DNA from: Brevundimonas bullata
Lineage (GTDB): Bacteria > Pseudomonadota > Alphaproteobacteria > Caulobacterales > Caulobacteraceae
Assembly (NCBI RefSeq): GCF_014207965.1
Contig: NZ_JACHLM010000003.1
Span: 186,001 to 250,000 of the forward strand
Direction of reading: 5' to 3'
DNA length: 64,000 nt
Within the stretch, counting starts at the first letter, position 1, and each line of letters opens with the position of its first letter. The notes below the pieces were generated by a model, which saw only the letters and a list, made by a program, of their open reading frames with translations, made no database searches and was not told where the DNA came from. Shown here piece by piece: positions 52,066 through 60,269 of the stretch. Position numbers and translations under genes: made by a program.

Positions 52066-53805
52066 CTATTGCATCAAGGCGGCGAAGATCGACCGGCGGG
52101 CGACGGCGCTTTCGGGCGTAAGACCGTGCCGGGTGAAATGGTCGCGCCAAGGCGGGGCGGCGTCAGTCCCCGCCGCCGCGGTCGGCGCCGCGTCGCACAC
52201 CAGGATTTCCGACGTGCGGTCCACTGGAATATACTCGATCCAATGCACCGGCACCTGGTGGGTGAAACCATCGCCGCCGCGTACGGGGATGTGATCGACG
52301 CGGTCCACGCCCCGGAAGCCATGGGCCGTGACCTGGACCTTCTGGGCGCCCTCTTCGCCGCCATGGCTGACGGTCTTCAGGACATTGCGGGTGACGCTGT
52401 CGGGATGGCTGAAGCGCCCTGCGCCCATGTAGTTGGCGAGGGCTTCATGCTCCCAGAAGCACGAGGCCTGGGCCACGCCCGCATAGATGTCCTCGGCCGG
52501 GCGATGCTGCTGGTACAGAGGGATGGCCAGGATGGGCGCGAAGCTGAAGTAGAAGGCCTTGAACAGCGCATTGTGGTAGTCGTTGAAATGCGCGCGGGCC
52601 GCCGCCAGGTCGTAGAAGCGGAACGTCCCGGGCGAGGCGCTGATGTCCATGCCGACCAGATGTCTGGGCTCGACCGCGTTGATCTTCTGCATCTTGCTGA
52701 AGACGAAGTTGTCGCCAAAGCCGACGGTCTTGTCCTTGAGGATCTTCACCATCTCCTGCTGGGCCAGGGGGGTGAACAACATGCGGAACTGGACTTCGTG
52801 ATCGCGGTCGCTGGCGGCGAACAGGGCGTCGAACTCGCGGTTGGCCATGGGCGTGAAGCCAGAGCCGGACGACAGTTTGCGCGCCTTGGTCTCCAGCTTC
52901 TTGATCGCCTGGTTCTTGCGCCACTTGTTGATGACGCCATCGTCCAGCCCCGACAGGGACGAGGGCTGGCGCGAGAAGGTCAGGTCCGGCGCCGCGTGGT
53001 TGCCGTAGATCAGAATCGACTCGGTCTCATAACTGGGGAAGGGCTTGGTGACCGACGCCCTCAGCGTCTGGGACCGCGACACGGTGGTCCGGCGCCCGTT
53101 GGAATCGCGCCCAGATTCGGTCCAGTGGATCGTCAGGCTGCCGCTGTAGGTCTTTGACCCGATCCAGTGGTTCAGGGTCTGGGCCAGGATGAAGGGGTTG
53201 CCGCTGACCACGCCCGTATGGGCGAACATCACCGACCGGCTGCTGTTGAAGGCGTCGTTCCAGCCATAGGACTGACGCAGGTTGGTCAGGCGGGCATGGC
53301 TGAAATAGGGATCCAGTTCGATCTGAGGGAAGGTCTTGCCCACCAGTTTGGCGAAGATGTCCCAGTCGAACAGGCGGTTCAGCGCCGCCATCTGGCCCCA
53401 GGCCAGGGCCTCCATTTCGGCGAGCGCCGCGGCCAGGGCCTGGGTGCGGCTGTTCCCGGCCTTGATGATCGGATTCAGCTTGGCGAAGACGGCGACCAGC
53501 AGGCCAGCCGCCCCCGCCAGCCAGGCCAGGTGCTGACGATAGGCCATGAACAGGGTCGCCGCGACGGCGACGAAGACCAGGATGCGCAGCAGCTTCCACC
53601 AACGGGTGCTGGCGCCCGAGGCCTTGCCGCGCTGTTCCAGATCGCGGATGTCCTGAACCGTCCTGGCGTTGGCCGCCTCGTCGACGCCGGAGGTGCGGAC
53701 CAGGTCCTCGAAGAAGTCGGCCGTATGCGTCCGGTGGGCCTCCTTCAGGTTGGTCTGATAGTGGTCGAGCGGTTCGTGGACATCCTCAGTCATGGCCCCC
53801 GTCAT
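52066..53805 (-). CDS. Large membrane-anchored protein paired with LemA (DUF3137-like)
   Basis: 579 aa; ATG at 53793 is an alternative start. Two closely spaced membrane helices at about 68-105 (LLRILVFVAVAATLFMAYRQ, LAGAAGLLVAVFAKL) precede a ~470-residue soluble part with FPQIELDPYFSHARLTNLRQ, ANREFDALFAASDRDHEVQF and FGDNFVFSKMQKINAVEP. The DFDALFAASDRDHEVQ-type stretch resembles DUF3137 proteins, which are often neighbours of LemA. No catalytic motif is identifiable. It begins 20 bases after the lemA stop. Confidence 0.7.
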   Translation of the reverse strand: MTGAMTEDVHEPLDHYQTNLKEAHRTHTADFFEDLVRTSGVDEAANARTVQDIRDLEQRGKASGASTRWWKLLRILVFVAVAATLFMAYRQHLAWLAGAAGLLVAVFAKLNPIIKAGNSRTQALAAALAEMEALAWGQMAALNRLFDWDIFAKLVGKTFPQIELDPYFSHARLTNLRQSYGWNDAFNSSRSVMFAHTGVVSGNPFILAQTLNHWIGSKTYSGSLTIHWTESGRDSNGRRTTVSRSQTLRASVTKPFPSYETESILIYGNHAAPDLTFSRQPSSLSGLDDGVINKWRKNQAIKKLETKARKLSSGSGFTPMANREFDALFAASDRDHEVQFRMLFTPLAQQEMVKILKDKTVGFGDNFVFSKMQKINAVEPRHLVGMDISASPGTFRFYDLAAARAHFNDYHNALFKAFYFSFAPILAIPLYQQHRPAEDIYAGVAQASCFWEHEALANYMGAGRFSHPDSVTRNVLKTVSHGGEEGAQKVQVTAHGFRGVDRVDHIPVRGGDGFTHQVPVHWIEYIPVDRTSEILVCDAAPTAAAGTDAAPPWRDHFTRHGLTPESAVARRSIFAALMQ

Positions 53806-53825
53806 GGCGGCGGTCAGAAGCCCAG

Positions 53826-54569
53826 TCAGAAGAAGGTCTCCCGCGCCGCCGCCTTGGTCTCAGCCGTCGCCGTGAAGGGGATGCGGGTGGTGTAGCGGTT
53901 GCGCGCGGCCACGATCTGCTTGGCCGGCCAGGCGAAGATGTCCTGGTTCCAGATCGCCACCGTGTCGTTGTAGAGGGTGCGCGCGGCGGTGATTTCCTTT
54001 TGCAGATAGCTGTTCTGCTGCATGGCGTCGGCGACAGCCGCGTGGGCCTTCAGGTCCGGATAGGCCTCGAACGCCACATTGATGCGCGACAGCACGCTCT
54101 CCATCTCGGCCGAGGCGGCGTTGCGCTGGGCGTCCGTGCCTGTCGAGGCGCCGCTGCGCAGGGCGGTGACGCTCTTCATCACGTCCTTGTCCAGATCGAC
54201 GGCCTTGTTCAGCAGACCGACGACATTGTTCAGGATGATGACCCGCTGCTCCAGATAGTTGTCGATCTGGGACGCGTCGGCCTGAATCTTCTGCTGCAGC
54301 TTGCGCAGGTAGGCCAGGGCGTTGATCTTCATGAACAGGAAGATCAGTCCGGGCAGGACGCCCAGCGCCGCCACGATGAGGCCGTCCTGCAACGGAACCA
54401 GGCCCAAAGCGACGCCGCCCAGGGCGACCGCGGGAACGGCGACCCACAGGGCGATCTCGAAGATCAGGGAGCCCACCCCGATCGTCACCGGAATCTGCTT
54501 CTCGATGACATTGATGTCACGCCCCGCCCGATTGACCGGACCCGTGACTTCGTCGAGTTCATTGCCCAT
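53826..54569 (-). CDS. LemA family protein
   Basis: 247 aa from the ATG with AAGGGG five bases upstream. Unlike standard LemA proteins with one N-terminal helix, it has two (IFEIALWVAVPAVALGGVAL and DGLIVAALGVLPGLIFLFMK). The LemA core follows: DNYLEQRVIILNNVVGLLNK, EMESVLSRINVAFEAYPDLK, ITAARTLYNDTVAIWNQDIF and AARNRYTTRIPF. LemA proteins are helical membrane-attached proteins of uncertain role. It forms a two-gene unit with the large protein downstream. Confidence 0.88.
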   Translation of the reverse strand: MGNELDEVTGPVNRAGRDINVIEKQIPVTIGVGSLIFEIALWVAVPAVALGGVALGLVPLQDGLIVAALGVLPGLIFLFMKINALAYLRKLQQKIQADASQIDNYLEQRVIILNNVVGLLNKAVDLDKDVMKSVTALRSGASTGTDAQRNAASAEMESVLSRINVAFEAYPDLKAHAAVADAMQQNSYLQKEITAARTLYNDTVAIWNQDIFAWPAKQIVAARNRYTTRIPFTATAETKAAARETFF

Positions 54570-54653
54570 GGAAACCCCCTTGAAAAGACAACGTTTCCTC
54601 TGGCCTGGGAACCGGTTTGTCAACGCATAGGCGGGGGTTTCTTCGGCCTCCCC

Positions 54654-56102
54654 TCACGCCTCCGCCGCGGGCAGCTCCAGCAAAACCTTCAGCCCGCCCA
54701 TGTCGCTGTCGGCCAGGGTCACGCGTCCGCCGTAGGCCCGCGTCAGGTCCTCGACGATGGACAGACCCAGGCCGGTGCCCGGCGTGTCCTCGTCCATCCG
54801 CGTGCCGCGCTTCAGGGCGGCGTCGCGCTGGTCGGCGGGCAGGCCGGGGCCGTCGTCCTCGACCACCACCACCATCTGGCCGGGCACCGAGGGCCCCGCC
54901 GAAATCCGCACCCGGCGCCTGCACCATTTGGCGGCGTTCTCGATCAGGTTGCCCAGGATCTCCTGCAGGTCCTGACGCTCGCCCAGGAAGGCCAGCTCGT
55001 CCGGCGCGCGCCAGTCGATCTCGACGCCCTTGGTCTCGAACACCCGCTCCAGCATGACGGCCAGTTCGTCCAGCACCTCGCCCACCGGGGTCCGCTCGCC
55101 CAGACCGTGGGCGGCGCGGGCGGCGGCGCGGGCGCGGCGCAGGTGGTGATCGACCTGATCCTGCATGACACGCGTCTGCTTGCGCACCATGTCGGGCAGG
55201 ACGCCCTCAGACGTCCCCGCCTCGGCCAGCATGACCGCCAGCGGCGTCTTCAGCGCATGGGCCAGGTTGCCGACGTGGGTGCGCTGACGCTCCACCGTCT
55301 CCTGATTGTGGGTCAGCAGTCGGTTGACCTGCTCGGCCAGTGGCTGGATTTCCAGCGGATAGACGCCCTCGACCCGGTGCGATCTTCCTTTACGCACGTC
55401 CGAAATCTCATCACGCAGGTCGAACAGGGGGCGCAGGCCGACGCGCACCTGGATGAAGACCGCCGAGACCAGACCGGCCCCCAGCAGCAGCATGGCCACC
55501 CAGGTCACGGTGGCGAACTGACGCGTGTCGGCGTCGATGTCGGATCGGCCGATCCCGGCGAAGAAGACCACCGGCTCGGCCCGTCCCGGCAACTGCTTCA
55601 TGCTGGCGGCGATGCGCAGAGGCTCGCCCTTGGGGCCGTCCTCGGCGTTATAGCTGATGGTCTGGCCGAATGCGGCCTGCAACCGCGCGCCCAGATCCGG
55701 CGCATATTCCAGATCGGCCTGCCCCAGCGAGGCCGAGCGCGCCAGAATTTGCAGGCGCCCGTCCGTCGTCGGTTCGGCCACCATCCAGTATTTGCCCGAC
55801 AGCAGACGCTCGGTCCGCGCGTCGCGGATTTCACCGACGAAGACCTCGCCCTCGGGCGTGATGCTGGCGGCGACCACCGCCTCGTCGATGGTGTCGGACA
55901 GGGCATTGCCGAGGCGCCGCAGCGCCGATTCCTGAAACACCGAGGTCAGCACCACGCCGGTGACCAGCAGGGCCACCAGAATCCACGCCGAGGCCAGCCA
56001 GATCAGGCGCCGCGTCAGCGAGCGACCCGGCCGCCCGAACCAGCGACCCCATTCACGTTTTTCAGGCTTGGCGGGCGGCTCAATCGCCCCGGCGTCGGTC
56101 AC
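54654..56102 (-). CDS. PhoQ-like sensor histidine kinase
   Basis: 482 aa from a GTG start three bases after the regulator's stop. Membrane helices at about 32-54 (LIWLASAWILVALLVTGVVL) and 204-226 (WVAMLLLGAGLVSAVFI) flank a periplasmic sensor. HAMP, then the acceptor His in HVGNLAHALKTPLAVMLAEA, and an ATPase domain with NLIENAAKW, EDDGPGLP and GTGLGLSIV. The LAHALKTPLA form is typical of PhoQ-type kinases. Pairs with the adjacent PhoP-like regulator. Confidence 0.93.
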   Translation of the reverse strand: MTDAGAIEPPAKPEKREWGRWFGRPGRSLTRRLIWLASAWILVALLVTGVVLTSVFQESALRRLGNALSDTIDEAVVAASITPEGEVFVGEIRDARTERLLSGKYWMVAEPTTDGRLQILARSASLGQADLEYAPDLGARLQAAFGQTISYNAEDGPKGEPLRIAASMKQLPGRAEPVVFFAGIGRSDIDADTRQFATVTWVAMLLLGAGLVSAVFIQVRVGLRPLFDLRDEISDVRKGRSHRVEGVYPLEIQPLAEQVNRLLTHNQETVERQRTHVGNLAHALKTPLAVMLAEAGTSEGVLPDMVRKQTRVMQDQVDHHLRRARAAARAAHGLGERTPVGEVLDELAVMLERVFETKGVEIDWRAPDELAFLGERQDLQEILGNLIENAAKWCRRRVRISAGPSVPGQMVVVVEDDGPGLPADQRDAALKRGTRMDEDTPGTGLGLSIVEDLTRAYGGRVTLADSDMGGLKVLLELPAAEA

Positions 56103-56105
56103 GGA

Positions 56106-56786
56106 TCAGGCCGCGTCGCTCTCGCCGGCCAGCGGCGACAGGCGATAGCCCAGGCCGCGCACCGTCTCGATCCGGTCCGAACCGATCTTCTTCCTCAGCC
56201 GCCCGACGAAGACCTCGATGGTGTTGGAGTCACGGTCGAAGTCCTGATCATACAGGTGCTCGACCAGCTCGGTGCGGCTGATGACCCGGCCCTGATGCAT
56301 CATCATGTAATGCAGCAGTCGATATTCCAGCGAGGTCAGGCGCAGCGGTTCGCCGTTCACCGTCGCCCGCGCCGCACGCGGGTCCAGCCGCAGGCCGCCG
56401 CAGGTCAGGGTCGCCGCCGCATGGCCGGCCGAACGGCGCAGCAGGGCGCGCAGACGGGCCAGCAGCTCCTCGGTGTGGAAGGGCTTGGTCAGATAGTCGT
56501 CGGCCCCGGCGTCAAAGCCGGCCACCTTGTCCGACCAGGCGCTGCGCGCGGTCAGGATCAGCACCGGCGTCGTCTTGCCCTCGCGGCGCCAGCGTTCCAG
56601 CACCGATACGCCGTCGATCTTGGGCAGGCCCAGATCCAGTACCACGACGTCATAGGGCTCGGTGTCGCCCAGGAACCAGGCCTCCTCGCCGTCGGGGGCG
56701 TGGTCGACGGCGTATCCGGCGTCGCCCAGAGCGGTCTTCAGCTGGCGCGACAGATCGACGTCGTCCTCGACAAGCAGCACCCGCAT
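56106..56786 (-). CDS. PhoP-like OmpR-family response regulator
   Basis: 226 aa. Receiver with D51 (VVVLDLGLPKIDG) and K101 (YLTKPFHTEE); winged-helix effector LRLTSLEYRLLHYMMMHQGR and HLYDQDFDRDSNTIEVFVGR. Its start codon immediately follows the PepSY gene's stop (TGAATG). Direct repeats CTGTTCAG upstream of the operon, with an 11-base period, fit the way OmpR/PhoP proteins bind, so autoregulation is likely. Confidence 0.95.
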   Translation of the reverse strand: MRVLLVEDDVDLSRQLKTALGDAGYAVDHAPDGEEAWFLGDTEPYDVVVLDLGLPKIDGVSVLERWRREGKTTPVLILTARSAWSDKVAGFDAGADDYLTKPFHTEELLARLRALLRRSAGHAAATLTCGGLRLDPRAARATVNGEPLRLTSLEYRLLHYMMMHQGRVISRTELVEHLYDQDFDRDSNTIEVFVGRLRKKIGSDRIETVRGLGYRLSPLAGESDAA

Positions 56787-57131
56787 TCAGTCGTCTCCGC
56801 GAACCCGGCCGGACCGGCCGTCAACCTGTATGTCCGACACGCGTCCGCCCGGATATTCCCAGCGCACCACATAGTCGCCGCCGCGCTCCTGCACGCCCAG
56901 CATCCGGCCGGGACGGCCCGACTGGACGCGGCGGGCGATGTCCCCCGGATCGGCCCTCGGCGAGGGCGCCGAGCGGGGCGCGTCACGCAGCCCCTGGCCC
57001 GGATAGGTCCGGGATTGCTCGCGACGGTCCTCGTCGCGATCCCGGTCGCGGCCGCGCGACTGGGCCGCCGCGTCCGTCAGGGGAACGAGGGCGATCAGGC
57101 CTGCCAGCAGAAGGGCTCGAATACGCATCAT
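56787..57131 (-). CDS. Small periplasmic PepSY-like protein
   Basis: 114 aa. Signal peptide RALLLAGLIALVPLTDAAAQ. An Arg/Asp-rich linker (SRGRDRDRDEDRREQ) leads to a PepSY-like unit: PGDIARRVQSGRPGRMLGVQ, DYVVRWEYPGGRVSDIQVDG. Similar small proteins commonly precede PhoPQ-type operons in alphaproteobacteria and may sense or modulate the kinase. First gene of the operon. Confidence 0.85.
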   Translation of the reverse strand: MMRIRALLLAGLIALVPLTDAAAQSRGRDRDRDEDRREQSRTYPGQGLRDAPRSAPSPRADPGDIARRVQSGRPGRMLGVQERGGDYVVRWEYPGGRVSDIQVDGRSGRVRGDD

Positions 57132-57155
57132 GGTTTGTCTTCTAGACAGAGGCCT

Positions 57156-57174
57156 CTGAACAGCGGCTGAACAG
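57156..57174 (-). promoter_or_regulatory. Tandem CTGTTCAG boxes upstream of the PepSY/regulator/kinase operon
   Basis: On the minus strand CTGTTCAG-N3-CTGTTCAG, an 11-base period, ending 24 bases before the start codon. A reverse-oriented partial copy (CTGTTCA on the plus strand) is at 57186-57192. One-turn-spaced direct repeats are the classic binding site of OmpR/PhoP-type regulators. Confidence 0.5.
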
Positions 57175-57394
57175 ACAGTCTATCGCTGTTCATCCGGACA
57201 AGGAACGCGCGCACGTGGATTCTCCGTCGCTGTCGCTCTTATGAGACTTGGGCGCGCATGGGGATGAAGATGAAGAACTTCTCATGCTGATGAACGCTGC
57301 CTGAAACGCGCCGTTCAGATGCGGCTCAGCCGCCGCGTGGTCTTTTGGGATCAACGCAGCCGATCCGGTTGCGACGACCTCAAGGAGCAAGACC

Positions 57395-57772
57395 ATGAAA
57401 AAGCTGCTGATCCCCGCTCTGGCCCTCGCCGTCGCCTCGGCCGCCCTGCCCGCCGCAGCGCAATCCTATGGCCACAACAACGGCCCCTCGCGCGGCCACG
57501 GCTACGAACAGAGCTACAACGGCTGGAACGCCATCTCCCAGCGCAAGCACAACCTGGACCGCCGCATCGACCAGGGCGTCCGCACCCGCCAGCTGAGCCA
57601 CCGCGAGGCCTCGCGCCTCAAGGACGAACTGAACAGCCTGGTGCGTCTGGAGCGCAGCTACATGCGTGACGGCCTGAACCGCCGCGAGCGTAACGAGCTG
57701 GACCGTCGCTACGACAACCTGTCGGCCAAGGTCCGCTACGAGCGCAACGACCACAACGGCCGTCGCTACTAA
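57395..57772 (+). CDS. Small periplasmic Arg-rich protein
   Basis: 125 aa with AAGGAG seven bases upstream. Signal peptide LLIPALALAVASAALPAAAQ. The mature part is basic and helical, with repeating HNLDRRIDQGVRTRQLSHRE, RLKDELNSLVRLERSYMRDG and ERNELDRRYDNLSAKV, a coiled-coil-like pattern. Similar short proteins are common in alphaproteobacteria; function unknown. It diverges from the PhoPQ-like operon (263-base gap) and could be under the same regulator. A terminator follows. Confidence 0.82.
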   Translation: MKKLLIPALALAVASAALPAAAQSYGHNNGPSRGHGYEQSYNGWNAISQRKHNLDRRIDQGVRTRQLSHREASRLKDELNSLVRLERSYMRDGLNRRERNELDRRYDNLSAKVRYERNDHNGRRY

Positions 57773-57824
57773 CCACGGCCTGAGAACCCGGGCCTCATCC
57801 CTCCCTGTCAGAGGCCCGGCCGAG

Positions 57825-57854
57825 GGGCGCGATCCGCAAGGGTCGCGCCCTTTT
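57825..57854 (+). terminator. Rho-independent terminator
   Basis: 11-bp stem GGGCGCGATCC/GGGTCGCGCCC (one G-T) with a GCAA loop, then TTTT. It is 53 bases after the stop of the small periplasmic protein. A weaker stem, CCGGGCCTC/GAGGCCCGG, precedes it. Confidence 0.88.
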
Positions 57855-57866
57855 CGTACCCTCAGC

Positions 57867-57961
57867 CGTCATCCCGGAAGCCCGCAGGGCTATCCGGGAC
57901 CGCAGGAAGCGCAGCGTCTTGGGCGGTCCCGGCTCTCCGCTACGCTTCGGCCGGGATGACG
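57867..57961. repeat. Dispersed GTCATCCCGG element, copy 2
   Basis: 95 bases with inverted ends CGTCATCCCGG/CCGGGATGACG. Related in opposite orientation to 27644-27758, from which it differs by a ~14-base shorter right part and scattered changes. It lies between convergent genes, ending 7 bases before the stop of the nucleotidyltransferase-like gene. Confidence 0.8.
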
Positions 57962-57968
57962 ACCGAGA

Positions 57969-58541
57969 TCAGCCCGGCTCCACCACCCTGACCTCCGGCC
58001 AGCGTCCGCGCGCATTGGCGATGACCCTGTCCCACCCCTTGGCCAGCCCCCGCTCGGGATTGGGGCGGATCGTCAGGTCGAACACGTCCTCCAGCCCGAA
58101 CGGCGCGACCACGCTGATCGTATCGTCCTTCTCAAGCCGCACCCCCACGGCGAAGGCCGGGGCCACGAACCGCGCCGGGGCGTCGTCGGTGCAGGTCAGG
58201 GCCTCATAGGGTTCGCCGAACTTCCCTTCGAACCAGATGTGGACCCGCGCCTGGTTCCTGACCTCGACCTGCTCGCGCACCGGCTCGTCAAAGGCCGCGG
58301 CGACGCGCTTGATCACCACATCCTCGGCGTCCCACGAGGTGTCGGGATCGAAATAGCCGATGTCGTAGTCCTTGACCCCATAGCCGGTCGCCCGCCCCGT
58401 CTGGGCGTTCCAAACCGCCTGATAGACCGCCCCCGAAAACAGCCGCCAGTCCGGCAGGTCCAGGTCCCGCATCACCCTCAGCACATGCATCAGGCCTGGG
58501 TCGGCGCGGACGATTTCGATCAGTCGGGTCTCTAGGGTCAT
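57969..58541 (-). CDS. Nucleotidyltransferase family protein (DUF925/PF06042-like)
   Basis: 190 aa from the ATG giving the family-standard MTLETRLIEIVRADPGLMHV. DLDLPDWRLFSGAVYQAVWN and GVKDYDIGYFDPDTSWDAED are characteristic; the DYDIGYFD stretch supplies the Asp pair of a nucleotidyltransferase-like site. RNQARVHIWFEGKFGEPYE follows. Substrate unknown. Longer in-frame starts add residues not expected in the family. Confidence 0.85.
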   Translation of the reverse strand: MTLETRLIEIVRADPGLMHVLRVMRDLDLPDWRLFSGAVYQAVWNAQTGRATGYGVKDYDIGYFDPDTSWDAEDVVIKRVAAAFDEPVREQVEVRNQARVHIWFEGKFGEPYEALTCTDDAPARFVAPAFAVGVRLEKDDTISVVAPFGLEDVFDLTIRPNPERGLAKGWDRVIANARGRWPEVRVVEPG

Positions 58542-58849
58542 GGCGCCGTCTGAAGGCGATTCCGAAAGCCCGAAAACCGAAATCTCCGTCATGCCACCCA
58601 TGGGCGCCGAAAAGAGCCGGGACGGAAGCAAACACGATGCCGCCTGCCTTGCATTCTCCCCGCAGGCCCACATCTCGGATGGGGATCGAAGAACAATGAT
58701 TGGCAAGGCAGGACTGATGTTCGGACTGGTATTTCACCCACGCAAGGTGACGAGCAATCGGCCGGCCGCCGAAGCGACGATGAAGGCCGCTCACCTCGTG
58801 CGGATGGAACCCGCCGAGGACAGCCAGCCTCCCGCACTTGTCATTACGA
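58542..58849. other. 308-base stretch without a supported gene
   Basis: Between the nucleotidyltransferase-like gene and the end of thiD. Open frames here lack ribosome sites, motifs and the expected codon bias. It is presumably the promoter region of the nucleotidyltransferase-like gene. No repeat or hairpin of note was seen. Confidence 0.5.
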
Positions 58850-59701
58850 CTAGCCCCGCAGCGGCCAGCCGTGATCCAGCGGCCCATGCCCCTGCCCCAG
58901 ACCCGGCGCCCGGCGGATAGCCTCGGCGACATAGGCCCAGGCCTCGGCCACCGCGACCTGCAGCGGCAGGCCCTTGGCGATCCCCGCGGCGCACGCGCTC
59001 GCCAGGGTGCAGCCGGTCCCATGCGTATGGCGCGTGTCGATGCGTTCGCTCTCCAGCACCGTCTCGCCGTCGCGGGTCAGCAGCAGGTCGATCACCGTCT
59101 CGCCCGGCACGTGGCCGCCCTTCATCAGCACCGCCCGCGCGCCCATCTCCAGCAGGGCCTCGCCCGCCCGACGCTGGCCGTCCAGATCGGCCACGGCGAT
59201 CCCGGTCAGGGCCTCGGCCTCGGGCGCATTAGGCGTCAGCAGGGCCGCGCGCGGCACCATCAACCGCCGCACCGCCTCGACCGCGCGATCCTCCAGCAGG
59301 GGCGAGCCGCCCTTGGCGATCATCACCGGGTCCACCACCGTCGGCACATTGCCGGCATAGTCGATCAGGCCGGCGACCGCCTCGACCACCTCGACCGAGC
59401 CCAGCATACCCGTTTTCAGGGCGTCGGCGCCGATGTCGTCCAGCACGGCCCTGGCCTGGGCCTCGATCACGTCGATGGGCAAAGGATAGACGCCATGCAC
59501 CCCCAGGGTGTTCTGGATGGTGACGGCCGTGATCGCCGTGGCGGCGAACCCGCCCAGCATGGTCACCGCCTTGATGTCGGCCTGAACCCCCGCCCCGCCG
59601 CCGGAATCCGAGCCGGCCAGAATGAGAACCCGGCCTCTCTTTTGGTCCCTATCGTCTCCGACGCGGTCGGAGACCGCTTGAGGGAGATCATGCTCGCCCA
59701 T
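58850..59701 (-). CDS. thiD: Hydroxymethylpyrimidine/phosphomethylpyrimidine kinase
   Basis: 283 aa, ATG sharing a base with the TGA of the SMR gene (TGATG). ThiD motifs: ILAGSDSGGGAGVQADIKAV near the N-terminus, AVTIQNTLGVHGVYPLP, VVDPVMIAKGG, LLTPNAPEAEALTGI and the ATP-site HGTGCTLASA. It phosphorylates HMP and HMP-P for thiamine synthesis. Its first ~25 residues (MGEHDLPQAVSDRV) are longer than usual; a start further in is possible. Confidence 0.95.
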   Translation of the reverse strand: MGEHDLPQAVSDRVGDDRDQKRGRVLILAGSDSGGGAGVQADIKAVTMLGGFAATAITAVTIQNTLGVHGVYPLPIDVIEAQARAVLDDIGADALKTGMLGSVEVVEAVAGLIDYAGNVPTVVDPVMIAKGGSPLLEDRAVEAVRRLMVPRAALLTPNAPEAEALTGIAVADLDGQRRAGEALLEMGARAVLMKGGHVPGETVIDLLLTRDGETVLESERIDTRHTHGTGCTLASACAAGIAKGLPLQVAVAEAWAYVAEAIRRAPGLGQGHGPLDHGWPLRG

Positions 59702-60042
59702 CAGTGCGCTCCCGAAAACAGCTTCAGCCCGACAATGCCCGCCACGATCAGCAGGATGCAGACCGCCCGCACCGCCGTCGCCGGCTCGCCATAGACCATG
59801 ATCCCCACCGTCGCCGCGCCCACGGCGCCGATGCCGGTCCACACCGCATAGGCCGTGCCCACCGGCAGCTTCTGCGTGGCGATCCACAGACCCACCATGC
59901 TGGCGATCAGGGCCGCGGCCACGCCCAGCGACAGCAGCGGCCGCTGCACCCCCACATACTTGATGCCCGAGGCCCACATGACCTCGAACAGGCCCGCCAC
60001 GACGAGCACCACCCACGGATTGAAAGACAGAAGCCAGGACAT
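59701..60042 (-). CDS. sugE: Small multidrug resistance family transporter, SugE/Gdx-like
   Basis: 113 aa, four membrane helices. The conserved glutamate is in VVAGLFEVMWASGIKY, and KLPVGTAYAVWTGIGAVGAA is the SMR signature with the W-T-G of the Gdx branch. SugE/Gdx proteins export guanidinium and some quaternary amines. No guanidine riboswitch could be recognised in the upstream sequence. The one-base overlap with thiD implies cotranscription. Confidence 0.92.
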   Translation of the reverse strand: MSWLLSFNPWVVLVVAGLFEVMWASGIKYVGVQRPLLSLGVAAALIASMVGLWIATQKLPVGTAYAVWTGIGAVGAATVGIMVYGEPATAVRAVCILLIVAGIVGLKLFSGAH

Positions 60043-60269
60043 GAGGGCTGCATGACCGATCAGGCCGCCCCAGACAAGACGGGGCGACAAGCCCCTCGCC
60101 GGTCCGCCGCCAAACACAAGTCACCTACACAATGATCAGCGAGCGCTACTATTAGTCGTCGCGACTTGAAAACATGGATTTATATGTAATTTACAAATTT
60201 GTTTGCGCAAATTGGCGACAACAATTGTAACCTTTGCGTTGCGGGGGAGATTTAAAGTCAGGGCTGACG

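Noticed and set aside
58540-58920. A 126-codon plus-strand frame in the gap before thiD
   Set aside because: No ribosome site, motif or codon bias; its 3' part is antisense to thiD.
60043-60120. Possible guanidine riboswitch upstream of sugE
   Set aside because: GC-rich stems occur, but neither the ACGR loops of class II nor the ordered conserved blocks of class I or III are found in the sense direction. A GACAAGACGG string is on the opposite strand only.
60234-60269. Upstream TTG start for the SRPBCC protein
   Set aside because: The extra 12 residues are unlike the family and have no ribosome site; the ATG at 60270 gives the expected N-terminus.
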